From JACKBK01 sp963707275 (GTDB lineage: Bacteria > Chloroflexota > Anaerolineae > JAAEKA01): a stretch of DNA of 64,000 nt. The translations under genes were made by a program, and so were the position numbers. Position 1 is the first letter of the stretch. Every line of letters begins with the position of its first letter. The DNA lies in assembly GCA_963707275.1 (NCBI GenBank), contig CAVPPH010000003.1:620001-684000 (forward strand), given 5' to 3'. The notes under the pieces were generated by a model that was not told the DNA's origin, did not search any database, and was given only the letters and a program-made list of their open reading frames with translations. This document shows, one piece after another, positions 9,434-17,367 of this stretch.

Positions 9434-9682
9434 ATGATGAGATTGAAGGTCTATCAAGAAGTGGTATTGGTGCATGATGTGCCTGAAGAGAACCTGAAAT
9501 CGGGCGATGTGGCGATGCTGGTTGATTACCTGCCCCATCCCCGCGGCGGCGAAGAAGGCGCCATCCTTGAGGTGTTCAACGCTGTAGGCGACTCCATCGG
9601 CGTGGTCACTGTGCCTGCATCGGCCATCGCACCGCTGCGCGCTGATCAAATGCCGGCGGTGCGGATGCTGCAACCGGCGTAA
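9434..9682 (+). CDS. DUF4926-family protein
   Basis: An 82-aa protein with the SH3-like beta-barrel signature of DUF4926: LKVYQEVVLVHDVPEENLKSG, GDVAMLVDYLPHP, EGAILEVFNAVGDSIGVVTV. Its start abuts the DUF6883 stop, so the two are co-translated. Adjacent DUF6883-DUF4926 genes suggest a two-protein module (enzyme or toxin plus partner), but that function is inference. An alternative start is the second Met at 9437. Confidence 0.65.
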   Translation: MMRLKVYQEVVLVHDVPEENLKSGDVAMLVDYLPHPRGGEEGAILEVFNAVGDSIGVVTVPASAIAPLRADQMPAVRMLQPA

Positions 9683-9763
9683 CCGGCAAACAGCGAACAG
9701 GAGAATGTCGCGTCCTTTCCGCTCTTTGGTCACGGCCGTCGCGCGGCGAAAGAGGATGGTGCC

Positions 9764-10006
9764 ATGAGAACATTGCTGACGCGAATATCGGTAGATCCCG
9801 CCGTCTGTTTTGGGAAGCCATGCATCCGCGGGACGCGCATCTGGGTTTCGTTGCTGCTGGATTTTCTGGCGGAGGGCATGACCATCGATGAAATCCTGGT
9901 CGAGTATCCTCATCTCACCGCCGAAGATGTCCGTGCCGCTATTGCCTACGGAGCTGAGATGTCGCGGGAGCGTTTTGTGGACCTTCCCCTGCCGGTGGCG
10001 GCATGA
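9764..10006 (+). CDS. DUF433 antitoxin-like protein
   Basis: An 80-aa protein of the DUF433 family (VapB45-type): RISVDPAVCFGKPCIRGTRI and VSLLLDFLAEGMTIDEILVEYPHLTAEDVRAAIAYGAE. The family carries a winged-helix-like DNA-binding fold and usually neutralises an adjacent PIN-like nuclease and autoregulates. The last codons overlap the start of the next gene by 4 bp (ATGA), as expected for such a pair. Confidence 0.85.
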   Translation: MRTLLTRISVDPAVCFGKPCIRGTRIWVSLLLDFLAEGMTIDEILVEYPHLTAEDVRAAIAYGAEMSRERFVDLPLPVAA

Positions 10007-10369
10007 AGTTCAAGCTGGACGAGAACTTCGGAACACGTACGGTGTCATCGTTTCGCGCCGCCGGACACGATGTCGAAACCGTGTTTCAGGAATCGCTCAG
10101 CGGCGCGTCCTACCAGCACCTGTACGAGGTCTGTGTCCAAGAGATGCGATGTCTTGTAACTCTCGATCTGGATTTCACCGATGTCGTTCGATTTCCTCCC
10201 GCACACAGCAGGCATTGCCGTCATCAGAACGCCTCGCAATCCCAGTCTCGCCTTGCTGACGAACCTCGTCCAGAGCTTTCTGGACGCCCTGGATCAACTC
10301 AGCATTGCGGGAAGCTTGTGGGTTGTTGAACCAGTGAGAATCAGAATCCGAGACACGGACGCGAGTTAG
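10003..10369 (+). CDS. DUF5615 PIN-like toxin (one frame change)
   Basis: Starts MKFKLDENFGTRTVSSFRAAGHDVETV, with the acidic LDEN and later TLDLDFTDV motifs of DUF5615 PIN-like nucleases (VapC45-type), presumed to cleave RNA. After about 10195 the family-like sequence continues in another frame: HTAGIAVIRTPRNPSLALLT, then SLWVVEPVRIRIRD. The change sits in a short CA-rich stretch (CGCACACAG). Restored length about 121 aa. Either a consensus error or an inactivated toxin; the intact antitoxin upstream fits both. Confidence 0.75.
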
Positions 10370-10392
10370 GACGCTTCATTCACAGTGCAACA

Positions 10393-10434
10393 CGCGTAGA
10401 GCGGGCAGTCCCCTGAGACTGCCCGCTCTACGCG
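10393..10434. terminator. Perfect 18-bp inverted repeat between convergent genes
   Basis: Arms 10393-10410 and 10417-10434 are perfectly complementary (CGCGTAGAGCGGGCAGTC and its complement) with a CCCTGA loop. It separates the plus-strand toxin from minus-strand def, which converge. AAAA follows on the plus side. Best read as a bidirectional terminator. Confidence 0.65.
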
Positions 10435-10462
10435 TCAAAATCCATCCGTGGCCGGTCTGACG

Positions 10463-11032
10463 CTATTCGCCGACGACCGCTTCCGCCATCCTTACCATCG
10501 GGATCGCCTTCCAGTGCTCCTCGCCGTCTTCGTCCACGACTTTCACCAGGCGACGCAGGTCCTGCGGGCCTTCGACGCGGTCCAGGAACAGCACGCCGTT
10601 GAGGTGATCGACCTCGTGCTGGAAGACACGTGCCAGCCAGTCGGTCGCCTCGACCTTCTGCGGCTTGCCGTGGCGGTTCTGTCCCTTGATGACGACTTTT
10701 TGTGAGCGCCACACGTCACCGACGATGTTGGGGATCGACAGGCAGCCTTCCTCGCCCTCGAGTTCTTCGTCGCTGAAGTAGACGATCTCCGGGTTGACGA
10801 ACTCCCACAGCGTGCCGCTCTGCGGATCTTCCTCGTCCTCGTCCAGTTCCACCACCAGCACGCGCTGGGAAACGCCGACCTGCGGCGCGGCCAGGCCGAT
10901 GCCCGGCGCATCGCGCATGGTCTCCACCATGTCGTCGATCAACCGATGCAACTCCTTATCGAACTTCTTCACCTTGCGCGCTTCCCGCCGCAACACATCT
11001 TCGCCGATCAGCGTGATCTTTCTGACTGCCAT
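10463..11032 (-). CDS. def: Peptide deformylase
   Basis: A 189-aa protein that removes the formyl group from nascent N-terminal methionine. All three metal-site motifs are intact: GIGLAAPQVG (Gln51), EGCLSI (Cys97) and QHEVDHLNG (His139, Glu140, His143). Length and motifs fit type I deformylases, with an acidic insertion around residues 63-72. The mRNA starts from a near-consensus promoter (-35 at 11120-11125, -10 at 11096-11101). It carries a perfect palindrome in its leader just before the GGAGG Shine-Dalgarno. No formyltransferase gene is adjacent. Confidence 0.95.
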   Translation of the reverse strand: MAVRKITLIGEDVLRREARKVKKFDKELHRLIDDMVETMRDAPGIGLAAPQVGVSQRVLVVELDEDEEDPQSGTLWEFVNPEIVYFSDEELEGEEGCLSIPNIVGDVWRSQKVVIKGQNRHGKPQKVEATDWLARVFQHEVDHLNGVLFLDRVEGPQDLRRLVKVVDEDGEEHWKAIPMVRMAEAVVGE

Positions 11033-11051
11033 CTTGCCTCCGAGAGTATCA

Positions 11052-11083
11052 GAAGTTCAACTTCTTCGAAGAAGTTGAACTTC
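11052..11083. repeat. Perfect 32-bp palindrome in the def 5' leader
   Basis: GAAGTTCAACTTCTTC followed by its exact reverse complement, centred on TCGA. It lies between the predicted transcription start and the Shine-Dalgarno of def. Related arms (GAAGTTCAACTT) recur at 48879-48912 and 49664-49697, so this is a dispersed hairpin element. Confidence 0.75.
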
Positions 11084-11095
11084 CTGTCGTCTGGA

Positions 11096-11125
11096 ATTAT
11101 AGCCCGCCAGCCGCAGCCCTGTCAA
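11096..11125 (-). promoter_or_regulatory. def promoter
   Basis: On the minus strand TTGACA (11120-11125) and TATAAT (11096-11101) are both perfect consensus hexamers, with an 18-bp spacer. Confidence 0.75.
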
Positions 11126-11204
11126 AACCACCGGGCCGCTCCGGGCGCGCCAGGCCCGGCGATTGCCTTTCGGCGTTGTCTCTGGTAGAATCGACCGCAG
11201 AGCA

Positions 11205-11239
11205 AGGTGACAGGCACTTTCGGAAAGTGCCTGTCACCT
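11205..11239. repeat. Perfect inverted repeat with CGG centre upstream of uvsE
   Basis: 16-bp arms AGGTGACAGGCACTTT and complement around CGG, 11 bp before the uvsE start. A close relative (one-base arm difference in the GGTGACAGnCACTTT core) lies at 41414-41446, and an architecture-sharing one at 32234-32268. Confidence 0.7.
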
Positions 11240-11249
11240 GATTGGAACG

Positions 11250-12231
11250 ATGCCACCCATGAACCCACCGATCCGCCTGGGATTTGTTGTCAAGGTGCTG
11301 GCGCGCGCCGGGCTGAAGGAGCACGACTCGCGCCGCTGGCAGAACAACCCGCACCTCAGCGTCAGTCTGGCCTATCTGCGCGACATCTTCGAGTACCTGC
11401 GCAGCCAGCAGATCACGATGTACCGCATTTCCTCTGACCTGGCGCCCTACGCATCGCATCCCGACATGCCGCAGTTCCACAACCAGCTCGACGACTGCGC
11501 GGCCGAGCTGGCACTGATGGGCGACCTGGCGCGCGAGATCGGCTTGCGGCTTTCCTTCCACCCGTCGCAATACGTCATCCTCAACTCGGCCGACGAGGCG
11601 CTGACCGCGCAGGAGCGTCTGGGATCTGCGCATCCAGGCCGAGCTGCTGGAGCGCATGGGACTCGGACCGGAGGCCGTGGTCGTGCTGCACGTCGGCGGC
11701 GTCTACGAGGGTCACGAGCCGGCGCGGGAGCGCTTCGTGCGCCGCTTCGAGCAGTTGCCGGAGACGGTGCAGCGGCGGCTGGTGCTGGAGAACGACGACG
11801 TCCGCTTCGGCGTGCAGGACATCGCCTGGATCCACGCGCGGACCGGCGTCCGCCTGGTGTTCGACAACCTGCACCACCACAACCACAACCCTGACCGGAT
11901 GCCGCTGCGCGACGCATTGGCGCTCTGCCTGGCCACCTGGCCGGCTGATGTCCGCCCCAAGATCCACTTCAGCTCGCCGCGCACCGAGATGCGGGTCATC
12001 GAACGGCAGGACAAGGCGACCGGCAAACGGGTCGAGGAACTGCAACAGCCGGTCTGGACGCGCCACTCCGACTTCATCCACCCCTTCGAGTTCATCGACT
12101 TCCTGCGCGCCGCCGACGGTCTGCGCCCCTTCGACGTGATGCTGGAATGCAAGGCCAAGGACCTGGCGCTGCTGCGTCTGCGCGATGATCTGGCCCGCTA
12201 CGCGCCCGACCTGCGAGACCGTGTGACATGA
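11250..12231 (+). CDS. uvsE: UV damage endonuclease UvsE (one frame change)
   Basis: TIM-barrel nuclease that nicks 5' of UV photoproducts. The N-terminal part has RLGFVVKVLA, YRISSDLAPYASHPDMP and LRLSFHPSQYVILNS. After a frame change near 11615-11625 it continues with VVVLHVGGVYEGHEPAR, LVLENDDVRFGVQD, RLVFDNLHHHNHNP, PKIHFSSPR and DVMLECKAKDLALL. Histidine and acidic metal ligands (HPSQ, HVGG, ENDD, DNLHH, HFSS, ECK) are all retained, so the enzyme looks functional apart from the frame break. Last codon overlaps the next gene by ATGA. Confidence 0.88.
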
Positions 12232-12987
12232 GCGAAACCGCCGAAGCCGTCTACACGCCCGAGCACGCGCCCGTGCTGGTGGCGGTGATGAACAACCGGC
12301 CCGACTTCGAGCGCGCGCGTGACGAGGGCTGGTATCGCATCCCGCTCAAGCGCGCGCCGCGCCGCATCGCCGCCGAGTATCTGGCCTTCTACCAGACCGG
12401 CGCGTTCGGCGACGAGGGCTGCGCTGTCAACTACTTCGCGCCGGTGCGCCGTTTCCAGGTGCTCAGCCGCCGCGAGCTGCTGCCCGATCAGCCCGACCAT
12501 CCGCGCGCCGCGGACCTGTATTACCGCATCGAAATCGGCCCGCTGCAACGCGCTGCCGATGCCCGTCACCAGCCCGCGGCTGCGGCGGGTGACCTTCATC
12601 CCGACGACGCTGGGCCGGCTGCTGGTGGCCAGGGAGGTCAACGACTTGTGGCAGCGCGACGATGTGCAAGAGCGGCTGTGGGCGGCGCTGCGCGAGGCCG
12701 GCTTGCTGGCCGAGTATCGCTACCAGCTTGGCGAGCCGCCCAACGAAACGCTGATCGACTTCGCCCTCTTCTGCCGCGACGGGCGCATCGCTGTGCTCTG
12801 CGAGACGGCGGATGCCCCTGACCCCGATCTGCGCGAACGGCGACCGGCCGATTACGAGCTGGTGGCCGGCGGCTGGCAGGTCGTGCAGCTCAGCGCGCGT
12901 GAAATCGACGAAAGCGTGGCGGCCTGCGTCAGCCGCGTCGCCGCGCTGGTGCAACAGCTTGGCGGGCAGGCAGGTGGCGCCCAATGA
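12228..12987 (+). CDS. Unknown protein translationally coupled to uvsE (one frame change)
   Basis: I do not recognise this family. The N-terminal half (PVLVAVMNNRPDFERARDEG, YRIPLKRAPRRIAAEYLAFY, NYFAPVRRFQVLSR) contains a conserved-looking domain. After a frame change near 12545 there follow TLGRLLVAREVNDLW and a C-terminal LLAEYRYQLG, ETLIDFALFCRDGRIAVLCE. The order E...D-F-A-L...I-A-V-x-C-E recalls PD-(D/E)XK (DUF559-like) endonucleases. That is a pattern resemblance only. ATGA overlap with uvsE suggests a DNA-repair-linked nuclease partner. Confidence 0.5.
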
Positions 12988-13002
12988 CACGGCCCGCCGG
13001 AG

Positions 13003-13220
13003 GCTAGAAGCCATCCGGCTACGAAATGCAAGCCCCGCTGGGGCTACGGAGTCCGGAGGCCCGAAGGACGTTACATGTCCTAGTCCGATCCGTTTACAGC
13101 CGGGCGGCCGCGCTAGAAGCCATCTGGCTACGAAATGCAAGCCCCGCCAGGGCTCCGCACTCTGGAGGCCCGAAGGGTCTTACACGTCGTAGCCCGATCC
13201 GTTTGCGGTCGGGCGGCCGC
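13003..13220. repeat. Two tandem copies of a 109-bp repeat
   Basis: Copy 1 13003-13111, copy 2 13112-13220. Each starts GCTAGAAGCCATCnGGCTAC, contains CAAGCCCCGC, then GGAGGCCCGAAGG, and ends CCGATCCGTTT-GGGCGGCCGC. A third, diverged relative forms the core of the foldback element at 39437-39540. Each copy contains internal palindromic blocks. No coding potential. Confidence 0.8.
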
Positions 13221-13229
13221 ACATCCACA

Positions 13230-13260
13230 GACTCTGGATTCCCGCGCAAGCGGAAATGAC
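13230..13260. repeat. Partial GATTCCCGC / GCGGAAATGAC dispersed palindrome
   Basis: A half-size relative of the CGTCATTCCCGC...GCGGGAATGACG elements at 56791-56866 and 59147-59216. It overlaps the first in-frame ATG of the next gene, which argues for the downstream ATG as the true start. Confidence 0.45.
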
Positions 13261-13279
13261 AACCAATGAAAGTATTGAC

Positions 13280-14342
13280 ATGACCAACAAACTACTGATC
13301 TATGGCTCCTACGGTTTTACCGGCGACCTGATTGCCCGGCTGGCGGTTGAGCGCGGCCTGCGTCCCATTCTGGCAGGGCGCGACCCGGAACGGCTGGCCA
13401 GGCAGGCAGTCGAGCTTGGCCTGGAACACGTCGCCTTCTCACTGGACGACCGCGCCGCTACCGAGCGGGCGCTGCAAAACGCGGCCGTCGTGCTGCATTG
13501 CGCCGGACCCTTCGTCCACACCTCACGACCGATGGCCGATGCCTGCCTGCTCGCCGGCGTTCACTATCTCGACATCACCGGCGAGATCGCAGTCTTCGAA
13601 GCGCTGGCCGCGCGCGATGCCGAAGCGCGCGCGGCCGGCGTGATGTTGCTGCCCGGCGTCGGCTTTGACGTCGTCCCGTCCGACTGCCTGGCCGCGCACC
13701 TCAAGCGGCGGTTACCTTCGGCCACTCACCTGATCCTGGGCATCAAGCAGGCCGGCGGGGGCGCTTCCCACGGCACCTTGAACAGCGCCATCGAGTCGCT
13801 GCCGCTGGGCGGCATGGTGCGGCGTGATGGCGAACTGGTCAACGTGCCGATGGGCACGCTGACCCGCCAGATCGACTTTGGCCGCGGGCCGCGGCCTGCG
13901 GTGGCCGTTCCCTGGGGCGACGTGGCAACGGCGTGGTACAGCACCGGCATTCCCAACATCGAGGTCTACTTCGGCTGGCCGCCGGCGATGCGCTGGGGAA
14001 TGCGAGCTACGCAGTTCCTGGGGCCGCTGTTGGCAACGGATGCGGCCCGCGGCGCGCTCAAGCGGCTGGTCGCCATGCAGCCCGCCGGTCCCAGCGTGAG
14101 CCAGCAGGAGGCAGGGTTTGTGCTGCTCTACGGCGAAGTGATGGACGACGCGGGTGGCCGGCGGGTCAGCCGGCTGCGCACACCGGAGCCGTATCGATTG
14201 ACCGCCGAAACCGCCCTGGCCAGCGCCGTCAACGTCCTGGCTGGCTGCGTGGAACCGGGGTTTCAAACCCCGTCGCGGCATGTTCGGCCCCGACTTCATC
14301 ACCGAATTCGAGGGTGTGCAACGAGAGGATCTGCTGTCATGA
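13280..14342 (+). CDS. Saccharopine dehydrogenase-like NADP-binding protein (trans-acting enoyl reductase family; one frame change)
   Basis: Starts MTNKLLIYGSYGFTGDLIARL, a Rossmann fold with GxxGxTG-type signature, then ILAGRDPERLARQA, VVLHCAGPFVHTSRPMADAC and GVHYLDITGEIAVFE. This is the saccharopine-dehydrogenase/trans-acting enoyl-reductase family (about 350-400 aa), not lysine-pathway saccharopine dehydrogenase itself. The frame changes near 14277; the family-like end MFGPDFITEFEGVQREDLLS reaches a TGA that overlaps the next ATG as ATGA. Without the correction it would fuse artificially to the DUF2071 gene. Start 13280 preferred because the upstream ATG lies in a repeat. Confidence 0.75.
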
Positions 14343-15124
14343 CCGCATTCGGCCAACCGGCTGTCTTCCTCAGCGCCTTCTGGCGTTATCTGGTGATGCT
14401 GAACTACGAGATCGATCCGGCGGTGTTGGCGCCGCTGGTGCCGCCGGGCACGGAACTGGACAGTTGGCGCGGCCGCACCTTTGCCAGCATGGTCGGTTTT
14501 CTTTTCCTCGACACGCGGGTGCTGGGCCTGCCGATCCCCTTCCACCGCGACTTCGAGGAGGTCAACCTGCGTTTCTATGTCCGCCGCCGCGACTCCGTGG
14601 ACGGCTGGCGGCGCGGCGTGGTGTTCGTCAAAGAGATCGTGCCCAAGCCGGCCATTGCCTGGACGGCGCGCCTGCTGTACGGCGAACAATACGTCGCGCG
14701 GCCGATGCGTCATCAGATCGTCTCGCCTGACAGCGGGTCGCCGCTGGCGGTGGAATACGGCTGGCGGCACAAAGGAAGCTGGCAGCGGCTGGGAGTGAAA
14801 CCGGTCGGCGCGGCCGAACCCATCGCCAGCGACTCGCAGGAGGAGTTCATCACCGAGCACTACTGGGGCTATTCCAACCGGCGCGGCGGGCAGACGGTTG
14901 AGTATCAGGTCGAACACCCGCGCTGGCGCGTCTGGCAGGCCGGCGAAACCTGGTTCGACTGCGACGTGGCAGCGATGTACGGGCCGCAGTTCGCCGAAAG
15001 CCTGGCTGCCAAACCAAGTTCGGCGTTCCTGGCCGACGGCTCGGATGTCACCGTGCGTCAAGGGCAGGCGCTTCCGGCTCCTACTCCTACTCGTACTCTT
15101 CCTCGTACTCGTACTCTTTCCTGA
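14339..15124 (+). CDS. DUF2071 (YqjF-like) protein whose 3' end runs into a foldback repeat
   Basis: About 261 aa. LSAFWRYLVMLNYEIDPAVL, LVPPGTELDSWRGRTFASMV, GFLFLDTRVLGLPIPFHRDF, EVNLRFYVRR and EEFITEHYWGYSNRRGG identify DUF2071, an acetoacetate-decarboxylase-like fold of unknown activity. Coupled by ATGA to the upstream reductase. The last 16 residues (PAPTPTRTLPRTRTLS) are encoded by the left arm of the TACTC foldback element, so the native C-terminus has been replaced and the stop is provided by the repeat. Confidence 0.75.
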   Translation: MTAFGQPAVFLSAFWRYLVMLNYEIDPAVLAPLVPPGTELDSWRGRTFASMVGFLFLDTRVLGLPIPFHRDFEEVNLRFYVRRRDSVDGWRRGVVFVKEIVPKPAIAWTARLLYGEQYVARPMRHQIVSPDSGSPLAVEYGWRHKGSWQRLGVKPVGAAEPIASDSQEEFITEHYWGYSNRRGGQTVEYQVEHPRWRVWQAGETWFDCDVAAMYGPQFAESLAAKPSSAFLADGSDVTVRQGQALPAPTPTRTLPRTRTLS

Positions 15125-15160
15125 CTCGAGTAGGAGTACGAGGAAGAGTACGAGTAGGAG
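15084..15160. repeat. TACTC/GAGTA foldback element, copy 1
   Basis: Left arm 15084-15116 (built from CTCCTAC-TCGTAC-TCTTCC-type hexamers) pairs with right arm 15128-15160 with one mismatch over 33 bp; the loop is 11 nt. The arms are themselves internally repetitive. It overlaps the 3' end of the DUF2071 gene and lies 29 bp before the debranching-enzyme start. Confidence 0.85.
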
Positions 15161-15189
15161 CAAGGGATTTGTCGATCAAAGAGTTGAAC

Positions 15190-17277
15190 ATGCTCGATTT
15201 TGGACGCGAAACATGCAACGACCTCGCCCAGGCCGAAGCCCGCGAATGGCTGGTGACCAACGGGTTGGGCGGCTACGCGATGGGGACGGTGGCCGGTACG
15301 CTGGCGCGCAGCTACCACGGTCTGCTGGTGGCTGCCATGTCGCCGCCTGAGTCGCCGGGCAACCCGCCGGCAGCGCGCACCCTGCTGTTGGCCAAGCTGG
15401 ACGAGGAAGTTATCTACCGCGGCGCGCCGTGGAGCCTGCACAGCAACCGCCGCGCCGATCTGGCCGGGGCGCGGCCGGGCGAATCGTGGATCACGCCGCC
15501 CGGTTACCGCTCACTGGAGCGCTTCCGGCTCGAGGGCGGCATGCCGGTCTGGAGTTACGTCTTCAGCGATGCGCTGCTGGAGAAGCGGGTCTGGATGCAG
15601 CACGGCGCCAACACGACCTACGTGCGCTACACGCTGCTGCGCGCCGCCGGGCCGGTCGAGCTGGCCTTGCAGCCGCTGGCCACCTGCCGCGATCACCATG
15701 GCAACGTGCTGGCCGGCGGGACGTTCGACGTTGAGACCACTGCCGTGGAGAATGGCATGCGCATCGCTGCGCGCCGCGCGCCGCCCTTTTACCTGTTGGG
15801 AGATTTCGCAATCGAAGAAACGGCAGCCGGAAGTGGTTGGCGGGGCGGCTTCTATCTCGCCATCGAACACTATCGCGGCCAGAAGGATCTGGAGTGCTAC
15901 TTCGCCACCGGTCGCCTGCGGCGCACCCTCGCGCCCGGCCAGTCACTGACGGTCGTCATCACCAGCGAACCGCAAGCTAACCTGGATGGCGATGACGCCC
16001 TGACAGCGCGCGCGCCTACGAACAGAACCTCCTGGATCGCGCCGCCGCTGCTCTTGTGACCCCGAAAAATTCCGCGCCTTCCGCGACTGCAAAGACGTCG
16101 GAGGGTCGGTCCCAGGAGACGCCGCGGTGGAACTCCGACCTGAATGTCCTGGTTCTCGCTGCTGACCAGTTCATCGTCGCGCGCCAGCAGCCGGACGGCC
16201 AGCCTGGTTCCTCCGTCATCGCCGGCTACCCCTGGTTCGGCGACTGGGGCCGCGACACCATGATCAGCCTGCCGGGGCTGACGCTGGCCACCGGCCGGCC
16301 CGAGGCAGCGCGCCAGATTCTGCTGACCTTCGCCCGCTTCGTGGATCGCGGCATGTTACCCAACCGCTTCCCCGACGCCGGTGAAGAGCCGGAGTACAAC
16401 ACCATCGACGCCACCCTTTGGTACGTCGAGGCGATCCGCGCCTACCACGCCGCCACCGGCGACGACGCAACGCTGCAGCGCGCTGTACCCCGTGCTCGTG
16501 GACATCGCCGACTGGCATCGCCGCGGCACCCGCTACAACATCCGCGTCGACCCGGCCGACGGACTGCTCTACGGCGGCGAGGCTGGCGTGCAACTGACGT
16601 GGATGGACGCCAAGCTGGACGACTGGGTGGTGACGCCGCGCATCGGCAAGCCGGTGGAGATCAACGCGCTGTGGCACAACGCGCTCCTCAGCCTGGCCGG
16701 CTTTGCCGACACGCTGGGCTACGAGCGCGACGCCGCCGACTATCGACGCGCAGGCAGAGCAGACGCGCCGCGGCTTCGACCGCTTCTGGAACGCAGAGAC
16801 CGGCTACTGCTTCGACGTACTGGACGGTCCCGACGGCGCGGATGCCAGCCTGCGCCCCAACCAGTTGTTCGCCGTGTCGCTGCACCACCCGGTCGTTGAC
16901 AGGCGCTCAGGCCGCAGCCGTGGTCGATGCCTGCGCGCGCAGCCTGCTGACCTCCCACGGGCTGCGCAGCCTGGCGCCCGACCATCCCGACTACATCGGC
17001 CACTACGGCGGCGACCGGCGCACCCGCGACGCTGCCTATCACCAGGGCACGGTCTGGGGCTGGCTGATCGGCCCCTTCGTCAGCGCGCATCTGCGGGTAC
17101 ACGGCGACCCGGCCGCGGCCCGCTCGTTCCTCACCCCGATGCTGCAACACCTGCGCAGCGGCTGCATCGGCAGCCTGAGCGAGGTCTTCGACGGCGACCC
17201 GCCCCATACGCCGCGCGGCGTGCAGCGCCCAGGCGTGGACGGTGGCGGAGGTGTTGCGCGTTTTGTCGTCCCTGTAG
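15190..17277 (+). CDS. Glycogen debranching enzyme (amylo-alpha-1,6-glucosidase type) with five frame changes
   Basis: N-terminal domain: EAREWLVTNGLGGYAMGTVAG, ARSYHGLLVAA, YVRYTLLRAAGPVELAL. C-terminal (alpha/alpha)6 barrel: PWFGDWGRDTMISLPGLTLA, RFVDRGMLPNRFPDAGEEPE, YNTIDATLWYVEA, GVQLTWMDAK, NALWHNALL, LRPNQLFAVSLH, YHQGTVWGWLIGPF, GCIGSLSEVFDGDPPHTPRG, AQAWTVAEVLRVL. The acid GDWGRD and LTWMDAK motifs are those of GH133-like debranching enzymes. Frames switch near 16012, 16490, 16740, 16905 and 17215. Each flank is strongly family-like, so I treat it as one gene of about 695 codons. The stop TAG lies in the left arm of the inverted repeat at 17274. Start 15190 avoids the TTG at 15169. 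Confidence 0.8.
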
Positions 17278-17343
17278 GGGCATGAATGGCAGCGCAGTGG
17301 TTCACGCATTAGGCGATACGTCCGCCGCCATTCATGCCCCTAC
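17274..17343. repeat. Short foldback element with 17-bp perfect terminal inverted repeats
   Basis: GTAGGGGCATGAATGGC (17274-17290) and its exact complement (17327-17343) flank a 36-bp centre. It supplies the stop of the debranching gene and sits 25 bp before R2lox. The GTAGGGGC edge recurs at 19144 (GTAGGGGCGGGG), suggesting a dispersed family. Confidence 0.7.
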
Positions 17344-17367
17344 AACCCACATACCACGAGGCATTTC

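Noticed and set aside
13003..13220. CRISPR or tRNA-like tandem genes
   Set aside because: The 109-bp units are not separated by spacers, and no cloverleaf or T-loop sequence can be drawn. I found no tRNA or rRNA anywhere in the window.
13256..15124. Fusion protein of a saccharopine-dehydrogenase-like domain and DUF2071
   Set aside because: The fusion arises only because a frame change removes the first gene's stop; the alternative frame gives the family-like end and an ATGA junction.
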